Assembly: GCA_002381945.1 (NCBI GenBank)
Contig: DFXY01000038.1
Span: forward strand, 55,773-68,141
DNA from: Bacteriovoracaceae bacterium UBA4096
GTDB taxonomy: Bacteria; Bdellovibrionota; Bacteriovoracia; Bacteriovoracales; Bacteriovoracaceae
Direction of reading: 5' to 3'
Length of the DNA: 12,369 nt
Made by a program: the position numbers and the translations under genes. Shown one piece after another: positions 1 to 5,912 of this stretch; positions within the stretch are counted from its first letter, which is position 1; each line of letters begins with the position of its first letter. Under the pieces are notes generated by a model, which was not told the DNA's origin, ran no database searches, and was given only the letters and a program-made list of their open reading frames with translations.

Positions 1-171
1 CGTGAAAACGGTGAGCTCAAAACCGAAATTACACGGATTCAAGTCGACAAGAATTTTCAGCGCCAATTGGCCAAGGAACATCTTGGAGTGATTGCGGCCG
101 ATGAGTTTTTAATTCTTTTTGCAGGAGAATCGGGCGAGACAGCTACTGAATCTGCTGCCCGCCAGCTCTAA
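1..171 (+). CDS. FtsB/DivIC-family septum formation initiator, C-terminal part
   Basis: An open frame runs in from before the window and ends at TAA 169-171, giving the last 56 residues. It has the C-terminal pattern of the FtsB/DivIC family: an N-G-E-L-K-T-E-I-T-R-I-Q heptad-like end of a coiled coil (residues 3-14 of the visible part), then a segment reading K-E-H-L-G-V-I-A-A-D-E-F-L-I-L-F, which matches the family's conserved 'LG.I..DE' element. These small single-pass proteins bridge FtsL and FtsQ in the divisome at the septum. The N-terminal membrane helix lies outside the window. The last 29 bp overlap the convergent lipoprotein gene. The family call is good; FtsB versus DivIC naming cannot be settled from this fragment. 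Confidence 0.8.
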   Translation, partial: RENGELKTEITRIQVDKNFQRQLAKEHLGVIAADEFLILFAGESGETATESAARQL

Positions 172-655
172 CCTTAGCTTCTGTTTCATTTAAGCTTATA
201 GATGATTTCCAGGTAAGTTTGTCACCGACCTTGAGGGATTTTGCAATATCGGAAGTTGCCTTCATTTCTAGCACGTGCCGGCACCAAACCCCTCTAATTC
301 TAGGAATGAGATCAGGATTTGCTCGACCTACATAGTGTGGGGCCTTTCGGATGATTTCTATGATTTTTAGATCTTTATCCATATAGAAGAGATCAAGATC
401 AAAATATGTATCAGGCATCCAGAAGTACTTTTCAAAATCATCAAGATAAAAAAATAACATGCCTTGATTGTCGGCAAAATCCTCAGGTTTTATTCCTGAG
501 AGGCCCTGATTTTGGTCATCTGTCGATATTGCCAAAGTGGTTTCAATTTTTTTTCCATTTGGAGTAACCAATTCAACTTTTTTGAGTGGGTCTGGTGACA
601 CACTTTGGCAGCTCATTAGAGCAAAGAGAACAGCGATAGTAAGAAATTTTCTCAT
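143..655 (-). CDS. DUF192 family lipoprotein
   Basis: A 170-residue protein. It starts with a lipoprotein signal peptide: M-R-K, a hydrophobic stretch, and a lipobox L-M-S-C ending at about Cys16, followed by Q-S, so it is probably a lipid-anchored envelope protein. The rest is a DUF192 domain: Q-G-L-S-G near residue 50, G-M-L-F-F, F-W-M-P-D-T, L-D-L-F-Y-M-D near the middle, and a later H-V-L-E-M-K-A followed by K-V-G-D-K-L. The biochemical role of DUF192 is not established. I chose the ATG at 653-655 because it begins the signal peptide and has AGGA (positions 665-668, minus strand) nine bases upstream. An in-frame GTG at 683-685 would add ten residues in front of the signal peptide and is unlikely. 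The gene is convergent with the divisome gene, overlapping it by 29 bp, and divergent from aspS. Confidence 0.88.
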   Translation of the reverse strand: MRKFLTIAVLFALMSCQSVSPDPLKKVELVTPNGKKIETTLAISTDDQNQGLSGIKPEDFADNQGMLFFYLDDFEKYFWMPDTYFDLDLFYMDKDLKIIEIIRKAPHYVGRANPDLIPRIRGVWCRHVLEMKATSDIAKSLKVGDKLTWKSSISLNETEAKVRAGGQQIQ

Positions 656-720
656 GAAGTTTATTCCTGAATCAGGTATGATCACTAGACATAGTTTAAG
701 GGATCCTCAGGAGTTTTCAA
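656..720. promoter_or_regulatory. Divergent control region between the DUF192 lipoprotein gene and aspS
   Basis: This 65-bp gap must carry signals for both genes. On the plus strand TATGAT at 677-682 is a good -10 match with no clear -35. The aspS ribosome-binding site AGGAG lies at 709-713, seven bases before the ATG. On the minus strand TTGAAA (complement of 715-720) and TAAACT (complement of 693-698) are 16 bases apart and could be the lipoprotein promoter. A small inverted repeat, CCTGA-A-TCAGG (666-676), sits beside the plus-strand -10 and includes the lipoprotein gene's AGGA. All promoter calls are by eye. Confidence 0.35.
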
Positions 721-2517
721 ATGGCTAAAAATTTACCAGGTTCAATGCGTACTCATCACTGTGGAGAGCTTCGAGAGGCCGACATAGGAAAAACAGTTAC
801 TCTTTGTGGCTGGATGAATAAATACCGCAATCTGGGAAGCCTGCATTTTATTGATTTGCGCGATAAATACGGAATTACTCAATTAGGTTTTGAGAACTAC
901 AAAGGTGATATAGAAGAACTCAGAAAGTTCTCCCTTGAGTCGGTCATCCTTGCAAAAGGAAAAGTTATCCCTCGACCAGATTCTGCCCAGAATGCCAATA
1001 TGGTCACAGGAATGGTTGAAGTTCAGGTAGAAGAAATTCGACTCCTCTCCTTGGCAGAAGAAGTTCCATTTCTACCCCATGGTATGGTTCAGGCAACGGA
1101 AGATCTGCGTCTTCGTTACCGTTATCTCGATCTTCGCTCTAAGAAACTTCAGGATATATTACAACTTCGTTCACAAGCTACCCGTAAAGCGAGAGAAGCT
1201 CTTTATGCACTGGACTTCAATGAAGTTGAAACTCCAATACTTTATAAAACCACGCCGGAAGGGGCCCGTGATTATATTGTTCCCTCTCGTGTTCATCCCG
1301 GAAAAGTTTACGCTCTTCCTCAGTCTCCCCAAACATTGAAACAGCTTTTGATGATTGGAAATACTGATAAGTATTTTCAAATTTGCCGTTGTTTTCGTGA
1401 TGAAGACTTGCGGGCCGATCGTCAGCCAGAGTTTACCCAAATTGATATTGAAGTCTCTTTTCCGACTCTTGAGTATATGAAAAACCTGGCAACACATCTA
1501 GTGAAGAATGTGTTTAATATGCCTGAAGATTTTGAAATTATGTCCATTCCGTATGATGAAGTCATGCGAGACTATGGTTCTGATAAGCCGGATGTGCGTT
1601 TTGGATTAAAGCAGATGGATGTAACCAGTCTCTTTAAAGATTCAAGCTTTGCTACTTTCTCTGAAGTGGCTACGGCCCAATATGGGATGGTTAAAGCGAT
1701 GTTCATCCCTGCCTCTATGGGAACACTGGCACGTAAAGATATTGATGGACTAGTTGAAATTGTAAAACCCTATGGTGGAAAGGGTGTGGCCTGGTTCAAA
1801 GTAGAGAACTCTCAAGTTTCAGGTGGTATTTCAAAATTCATAGATCCCAACCTTTTGAGTGCCCTTTATGAAAAATCATCCGAGAAGGGTGATGGCTTGT
1901 GGCTATTTTGTGCTGATAAAAACTTTAATGTTACTCATGATTGTGCTGATGCTCTTCGTAGACATTTTGGAAAACACTTTAAACTAATTGATCCGGATAA
2001 ATACGCTTTCTTATGGGTGTATGACTTTCCATTGTTTGATTACGATGCTGATGCCAATACCTTGGGGGCCAAACACCATCCTTTTACTCGTCCGAAAGAT
2101 GAAGACATTGAATTGTATTACTCTGAGGATAAATCAAAAGTTAAGGATGTTAAGGCCTATGCTTATGACATCGTTTGTAATGGTTATGAAATCGGAGGAG
2201 GCTCAATGAGAATCTTCGATAATAAACAACAGTCACGAATGTTTGAACTTCTAGGCTTCAGTCCTGAGGATGCCCAACATCAGTTCGGGTTTTTTATTGA
2301 AGCCTTAAAATATGGAACGCCTCCTCATGCTGGCATGGCGTTTGGGATGGACCGAATAGTCATGTTATTAGCTAAAACTGATTCTATTAGAGACGTGATT
2401 GCTTTTCCTAAAACAGCTTCGGCCACTGATTTAATGGCAAGCTCTCCCTCTCGTCCGAGTGATGCTCAGACTAAAGAACTCGGATTTAAATGGCTTGAGA
2501 ATTTAGGGGCTAAATGA
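721..2517 (+). CDS. aspS: Aspartyl-tRNA synthetase (AspRS), bacterial type
   Basis: A class II synthetase that charges tRNA-Asp with aspartate in the cytoplasm. The 598 residues match the usual length of bacterial AspRS. Order of parts: N-terminal OB-fold anticodon-binding domain (about 9-120, with C-G-W-M-N and F-I-D-L-R-D), the R-Y-R-Y-L-D-L-R linker, catalytic motif 2 F-R-D-E-D-L-R-A-D-R-Q-P-E-F from Phe225, the bacterial GAD insertion (about 290-430), and motif 3 G-M-A-F-G-M-D-R with Arg545. The end has the F-P-K-T segment. The ATG at 721 is favoured by AGGAG seven bases upstream, although Met9 aligns with the E. coli start, so this protein has a short N-terminal extension. Leu38 in the N-L-G-S-L context resembles tRNA-Asp-specific enzymes, while non-discriminating ones carry His there. 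The stop overlaps the next start as ATGA, so co-translation is expected. Confidence 0.98.
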   Translation: MAKNLPGSMRTHHCGELREADIGKTVTLCGWMNKYRNLGSLHFIDLRDKYGITQLGFENYKGDIEELRKFSLESVILAKGKVIPRPDSAQNANMVTGMVEVQVEEIRLLSLAEEVPFLPHGMVQATEDLRLRYRYLDLRSKKLQDILQLRSQATRKAREALYALDFNEVETPILYKTTPEGARDYIVPSRVHPGKVYALPQSPQTLKQLLMIGNTDKYFQICRCFRDEDLRADRQPEFTQIDIEVSFPTLEYMKNLATHLVKNVFNMPEDFEIMSIPYDEVMRDYGSDKPDVRFGLKQMDVTSLFKDSSFATFSEVATAQYGMVKAMFIPASMGTLARKDIDGLVEIVKPYGGKGVAWFKVENSQVSGGISKFIDPNLLSALYEKSSEKGDGLWLFCADKNFNVTHDCADALRRHFGKHFKLIDPDKYAFLWVYDFPLFDYDADANTLGAKHHPFTRPKDEDIELYYSEDKSKVKDVKAYAYDIVCNGYEIGGGSMRIFDNKQQSRMFELLGFSPEDAQHQFGFFIEALKYGTPPHAGMAFGMDRIVMLLAKTDSIRDVIAFPKTASATDLMASSPSRPSDAQTKELGFKWLENLGAK

Positions 2518-3851
2518 ATTATATTCTAATCGTTGATGATGAAGAGGATATTCGAGACATTTATGAAATGGTTCTGCGAAGAGCATTTCCTTTGGATGTC
2601 ATGTTGGCAGGTTCTGGCTCGGAAGCACTTTCAATCATTCAGAGTAGAGGGAAGCCGGAAATCATTATTTCTGATCTTCGTATGCCTGATGGTGACGGGC
2701 TTTATCTCTATAAAACTCTAACAGAAAAAAAGTTAGATGTGCCATTTGTCATATGTTCGACTGATCCTGTTGCAGTTCTTCAAAGGAAATTCCCGGGTAT
2801 TCATGGTTATATAGAAAAGCCTAAAGTGATAGATTCAGTTGTTAAACTCGTGGATTCAGTCGTGACAAAACATGAAGTCCCCCCAAGTTACGTACCGGTC
2901 AGGATCTCATTTTTGCTACGCTTAGGGACAGTTCATTTTGAATTGTTCATGAGACTTTCTGATAAGAAGTACGTAAAAGTTCTGAATTCTGATGAAGCTT
3001 TCATACCAAGTGATGCCGAAAGATTTTTAAAAAAAGGCTTGAGTCATCTTTATGTTTCTAATGAGGATGCTGAACAGTATTTAAATTCAGTTGAGCAAAG
3101 CATCTCACGTGCGTCTGATTATGAGAGGTGCCCGTCGGAATTGGCCGTCATGTCTCTTGAATCTTTGGAGTCAGTTGAGCGTCTGGCGCACTCCCTTGGT
3201 TGGAGAGAGGGTGTCGTTGATGCTGCTAAGAAAGCCGTTAATCTTGCCATTGAGGTAGTTAGTACTGAGCCAAATGTTCTCAAGCTGTTCAAACAGAAGT
3301 TAAATGATTCTCATTCAAAATTTTCAAATCATGTCGGGCTTCTCGCCTTGTTAAACTGTGCTTTTAGTTATCAATTAGGGTGGGCGAGCGAATCTTCCCA
3401 GATGAAGTTAGGGCTGGCGGCCCTCATGCATGATATTACCCTGGATGATTCGTACTATGAAAATATCAATGAATGGAATCAGGCGGCTTGCTCTAGCACC
3501 AATAAAACTTTTGAAGTTATAAAATATCGAAACCATCCCGTTGATGCTGCTAATCTACTTCTAACCATCAAGAATTTACCACCTGATGTTGATCAAATTA
3601 TCCTTCAGCATCATGAATTAAAGGATGGTAGTGGTTTCCCGCGTGGTCTGAATTCAAGTCGTATTAGCCCCTTTGCCACAGTTTTCATTATTGTTGAGGA
3701 TTTAATTAACTTCATTGGAGATTCTAAGGATTTTGATGAAAGAGTTGATCTTTTCATCCTGGAGCGGACTGAACGTTATAATTCGGGAAATTTTAAGAAG
3801 GTCTTCGAAGTACTTAAGGAAAATGTCCAAAAAGTAAGGCTTAAAAAGTAA
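2514..3851 (+). CDS. Response regulator: receiver plus HD-GYP-like phosphohydrolase domain (paralogue 1)
   Basis: A 445-residue cytoplasmic protein. Residues 1-117 form a CheY-type receiver with the acidic pair Asp8-Asp9, phospho-acceptor Asp54 in S-D-L-R-M-P-D, Ser82 at the Ser/Thr switch position and Lys102 in E-K-P; it looks phosphorylatable. Residues about 123-200 form a middle domain of unknown role, shared with the next gene. The C-terminal part is HD-GYP-like: His273, His306-Asp307, His341, His366-His367-Glu368, then D-G-S-G-F-P-R-G (371-378) and Asp396. Canonical HD-GYP enzymes cut cyclic di-GMP; here the usual H-D-I-G-K reads H-D-I-T-L and GYP reads GFP, so activity is uncertain. The ATG overlaps the aspS stop, with AGGGG at 2505-2509 as ribosome-binding site, so expression is probably tied to aspS. 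I see no cognate histidine kinase in the window. Confidence 0.87.
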   Translation: MNYILIVDDEEDIRDIYEMVLRRAFPLDVMLAGSGSEALSIIQSRGKPEIIISDLRMPDGDGLYLYKTLTEKKLDVPFVICSTDPVAVLQRKFPGIHGYIEKPKVIDSVVKLVDSVVTKHEVPPSYVPVRISFLLRLGTVHFELFMRLSDKKYVKVLNSDEAFIPSDAERFLKKGLSHLYVSNEDAEQYLNSVEQSISRASDYERCPSELAVMSLESLESVERLAHSLGWREGVVDAAKKAVNLAIEVVSTEPNVLKLFKQKLNDSHSKFSNHVGLLALLNCAFSYQLGWASESSQMKLGLAALMHDITLDDSYYENINEWNQAACSSTNKTFEVIKYRNHPVDAANLLLTIKNLPPDVDQIILQHHELKDGSGFPRGLNSSRISPFATVFIIVEDLINFIGDSKDFDERVDLFILERTERYNSGNFKKVFEVLKENVQKVRLKK

Positions 3852-3936
3852 AAGATTAAGTTCTGTTTAACACCTGCCTCTGTAAGTTCCTTGAATTACA
3901 AGCAACTCTTGCCTTCTCAATTTTAGGTCCTTGAAG

Positions 3937-3951
3937 TGGTAAAATAGGATA
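3937..3951 (+). promoter_or_regulatory. Extended -10 promoter, possibly giving a leaderless mRNA
   Basis: TG at 3937-3938, one base, then TAAAAT at 3940-3945 fits an extended -10 element. A -35 is not evident. Transcription would start about seven bases after the -10, at or next to the GTG start codon at 3952. The only Shine-Dalgarno-like string, AGGA at 3946-3949, is just two bases from the GTG, too close for normal use. The second paralogue may therefore be transcribed on its own, with little or no 5' leader, besides any read-through from the gene before it. The rest of the 100-bp gap (3852-3936) shows no convincing terminator. Confidence 0.35.
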
Positions 3952-5280
3952 GTGGAAAATAAGACAACTTACCTATTACTATTAGAATCAGAGGACAGCA
4001 TCCTCCATTTGCAGGTCACTGCCTTAAATTGCTTTTACGGCGGTGAGGTAAGGGCCTACTCGGATGCTAAAGAGGCCATCCGCTGTTTAAAGGATAACGG
4101 GATTCCCGAAATAGTCATCATTGATTCTAAGATTATCACCGCTAATGATTCTGAATTTTATTTGCATCTTGAATCAGAAGAAATTGCTGTGCCTCTGATA
4201 GTTACGGCCGCACCTCCGATTGACGATAAACTAATGAGTCATTATCCATCCATTACCGCTGTAATTGAAAAACCACTAAGTACAAATTCTTTTACCTATC
4301 TCATTAAAAGCATCACGACCGTTACTCCCAAAATCCCGACTCATATCCCCATTAAAGTTCCTGTTTTGCTTAGAATGGGCATGGGGCATTTTGATCTTTA
4401 CTTAAAACTTTCAGAAACAAATTTTGTTAAACTTCTTCATAAGGGAGAGCCCTTTTTTGACAGTGATGCTGAAAAATTATCGCAGAAAGGAATTGATGAA
4501 CTCTTTATTAGAAAAGATGACAGCGCTGAGTTTCTTAAATTACTTGAAAATGAAATGGCGGGTATTGAAACCCATTCGGTAGATGACATCTGCCTTACTC
4601 TTCAAAATCTTGAAGCATTTGAAAAAGTTGCCAAACGTCTGGGCTGGACTCCTGCAGTTTTAATTTCTGCTCAAAAGAGTGTCACTCATGCGCTCAAGAT
4701 ACTTTCTAAAAACCAGGATATTCTTAAAGTTCTCAGGAGCCGTTTAAAAGTTCCTGAATCTAATTACACCCGACACATGAGTTTATTAACTTATCTGGTA
4801 TGTTCTTTCTGCTCATCCTTAGGTTGGATTGGAGAATCCGGACAAACCAAACTTGCTTTGGCGGCACTCATGCATGACATGGCAGTAGATGATTTTTATT
4901 ATGACGACATCAAGGAATGGAACCGGAGAGCAGGGGACTTTTCGGATAAATCTCCCGAGACTATCAAATACCGGATGCATCCTTTCGAGGCTTCAAAGAT
5001 GGCCAGATCAATTGACTCGCTATCTCCTGACGTTGATCAAATTATATTGCAGCATCATGAGTTAAAGACAGGTAAAGGTTTTCCCAGAGGTATTGACTCA
5101 ACCAGAATCGGCCATCTTCCGGCCCTTTTTATCATTGTGGAAAGTTTAGTCGAGTTCATCGATGATGGTGAAAACATTGAAACCAGTATTACTGATTTTA
5201 TTACCTGGGGACGTGAATATTACGATTGTGGTCACTTTAAAAAGGTTTTTTCAGTTTTTGATCAAAAACTGAAAACTTAA
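3952..5280 (+). CDS. Degenerate receiver plus HD-GYP-like protein (paralogue 2)
   Basis: A 442-residue paralogue of the preceding protein, collinear over its whole length and most alike in the C-terminal half (for example both have D-V-D-Q-I-I-L-Q-H-H-E-L-K). The receiver (about 1-122) keeps Asp58 and Lys107, but the acidic pair is replaced by Glu12-Ser13 and the L-R-M-P-D-G-D-G loop is gone, so phosphorylation is doubtful. The middle domain (about 129-200) is shared. The HD part keeps His275, His308-Asp309, His343 and His368-His369-Glu370. The motif after it reads T-G-K-G-F-P-R-G instead of D-G-S-G-F-P-R-G, and the Asp corresponding to Asp396 is Ser398. I infer a weak or inactive enzyme, perhaps a binding or regulatory partner. 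GTG is the first possible start after an in-frame TAA at 3940-3942. The stop overlaps that of the convergent RDD gene. Confidence 0.83.
   Translation: MENKTTYLLLLESEDSILHLQVTALNCFYGGEVRAYSDAKEAIRCLKDNGIPEIVIIDSKIITANDSEFYLHLESEEIAVPLIVTAAPPIDDKLMSHYPSITAVIEKPLSTNSFTYLIKSITTVTPKIPTHIPIKVPVLLRMGMGHFDLYLKLSETNFVKLLHKGEPFFDSDAEKLSQKGIDELFIRKDDSAEFLKLLENEMAGIETHSVDDICLTLQNLEAFEKVAKRLGWTPAVLISAQKSVTHALKILSKNQDILKVLRSRLKVPESNYTRHMSLLTYLVCSFCSSLGWIGESGQTKLALAALMHDMAVDDFYYDDIKEWNRRAGDFSDKSPETIKYRMHPFEASKMARSIDSLSPDVDQIILQHHELKTGKGFPRGIDSTRIGHLPALFIIVESLVEFIDDGENIETSITDFITWGREYYDCGHFKKVFSVFDQKLKT
5248..5275. repeat. Perfect 28-bp palindrome at a convergent gene junction
   Basis: Positions 5248-5275 are a perfect palindrome with no loop, centred on GATC (5260-5263) with T5-CAG-like arms. 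It covers the last codons of the second HD protein (F-D-Q-K-L-K region), just before the overlapping stop codons of that gene and the RDD gene (T-T-A-A, 5277-5280). Its position suits a bidirectional transcription end or a protein-binding site. However, the stem is very A+T-rich and no uninterrupted T-tract follows on either strand, so it is not a textbook intrinsic terminator. Confidence 0.6.
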
Positions 5281-5867
5281 GCTACTTTAGGCCAGTATAC
5301 TTTCTCTTGCTTCTTCTCCTTTTCAAACTCTTCAACTCTTGCCACTAGGTCAATTGAGGGACTCTCTTTAACATCCATCAGACTCTGGTAGAGATAATCA
5401 TGTCCTTTGAAACTGTTCCATTTAGAACGCTTAAGAAGATAAGTTAAACCGCAGCTAAAACAAACCAGAGATGAATGTAGGGCCCAGGAGATGCATTCCC
5501 GGAAGCTCTTGGATCTGAGTTCTACCCTTTTCTTTAAGAGAAACATGCCATATGTCTGGCCATGATTCATAAAATAACTGAAGAAAAAATAACTAAAGAG
5601 AGTCATGGGTAATAAGGGTTCAGAGAGATGGAGGATCTTTTCGAATTTAAAAGCTGTTTGTAAGCGTTCTGTTACTAAAATCATTTCGACTGATTTCGCG
5701 AAGATTGCCAGCATGATATTGGTGAACATGAAGACGGCCATCAAATCGATTAAATGGGCACCAAGAATTTTCCAGGAAGATTCTTCTTTCGGGATTTGTG
5801 GTTCCAAAAATTGACTAGGCAGTTTTTGAGAGTGCTCAGCGAAGACGACCAGATCGATTAATTTCAT
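5277..5867 (-). CDS. RDD family integral membrane protein
   Basis: A 196-residue protein with three likely membrane segments at about 34-57, 85-100 and 126-145, the usual number for the RDD family. The first contains H-L-I-D-L with Asp41; the Arg normally found in the first 'R' position is His38 here. The second segment is followed by N-H-G-Q-T-Y-G-M-F-L-L-K-K-R-V-E-L, the typical RDD element (Gly103, Gly107). RDD proteins are small membrane proteins of mostly unknown function, some proposed to be transporters. The N-terminal 30 and C-terminal 50 residues are hydrophilic, the tail rich in Glu and Lys. It follows mutS with a 45-base gap and is probably in one transcript with it. Its AGAGG ribosome-binding site lies in a hairpin. 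The function is unknown and no link with mismatch repair is evident. Confidence 0.75.
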   Translation of the reverse strand: MKLIDLVVFAEHSQKLPSQFLEPQIPKEESSWKILGAHLIDLMAVFMFTNIMLAIFAKSVEMILVTERLQTAFKFEKILHLSEPLLPMTLFSYFFFSYFMNHGQTYGMFLLKKRVELRSKSFRECISWALHSSLVCFSCGLTYLLKRSKWNSFKGHDYLYQSLMDVKESPSIDLVARVEEFEKEKKQEKVYWPKVA

Positions 5868-5871
5868 ATAA

Positions 5872-5902
5872 ACCTCTGGCTTCCTTATCGGTAACCAGAG
5901 GT
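5872..5902 (-). promoter_or_regulatory. Hairpin covering the ribosome-binding site of the RDD gene
   Basis: ACCTCTGG (5872-5879) and CCAGAGGT (5895-5902) form a perfect 8-bp inverted repeat with a 15-base loop, in the gap between the mutS stop and the RDD start. In the mRNA (minus strand) the 3' arm contains AGAGG, which is five bases from the ATG, so folding would hide the ribosome-binding site. The loop also carries AAGGA. A few T residues follow the stem (TTTAT), so a weak terminator is the alternative reading. Confidence 0.5.
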
Positions 5903-5912
5903 GGGAGTTTAA

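Noticed and set aside
656..685. GTG start that lengthens the DUF192 lipoprotein by ten residues
   Set aside because: It would put hydrophilic residues before the signal peptide; the ATG at 655 has an AGGA nine bases upstream.
1171..1497. Long antisense open frame within aspS
   Set aside because: It mirrors the strong AspRS coding frame, has no ribosome-binding site and resembles no family.
3852..3936. Terminator between the two HD proteins
   Set aside because: Only a 4-bp stem (CTTG..CAAG) was found, with no T-tract.
2514..5280. Recent gene duplication or mobile insertion
   Set aside because: The paralogues are well diverged at both protein and DNA level, and there are no flanking repeats or transposase remains.
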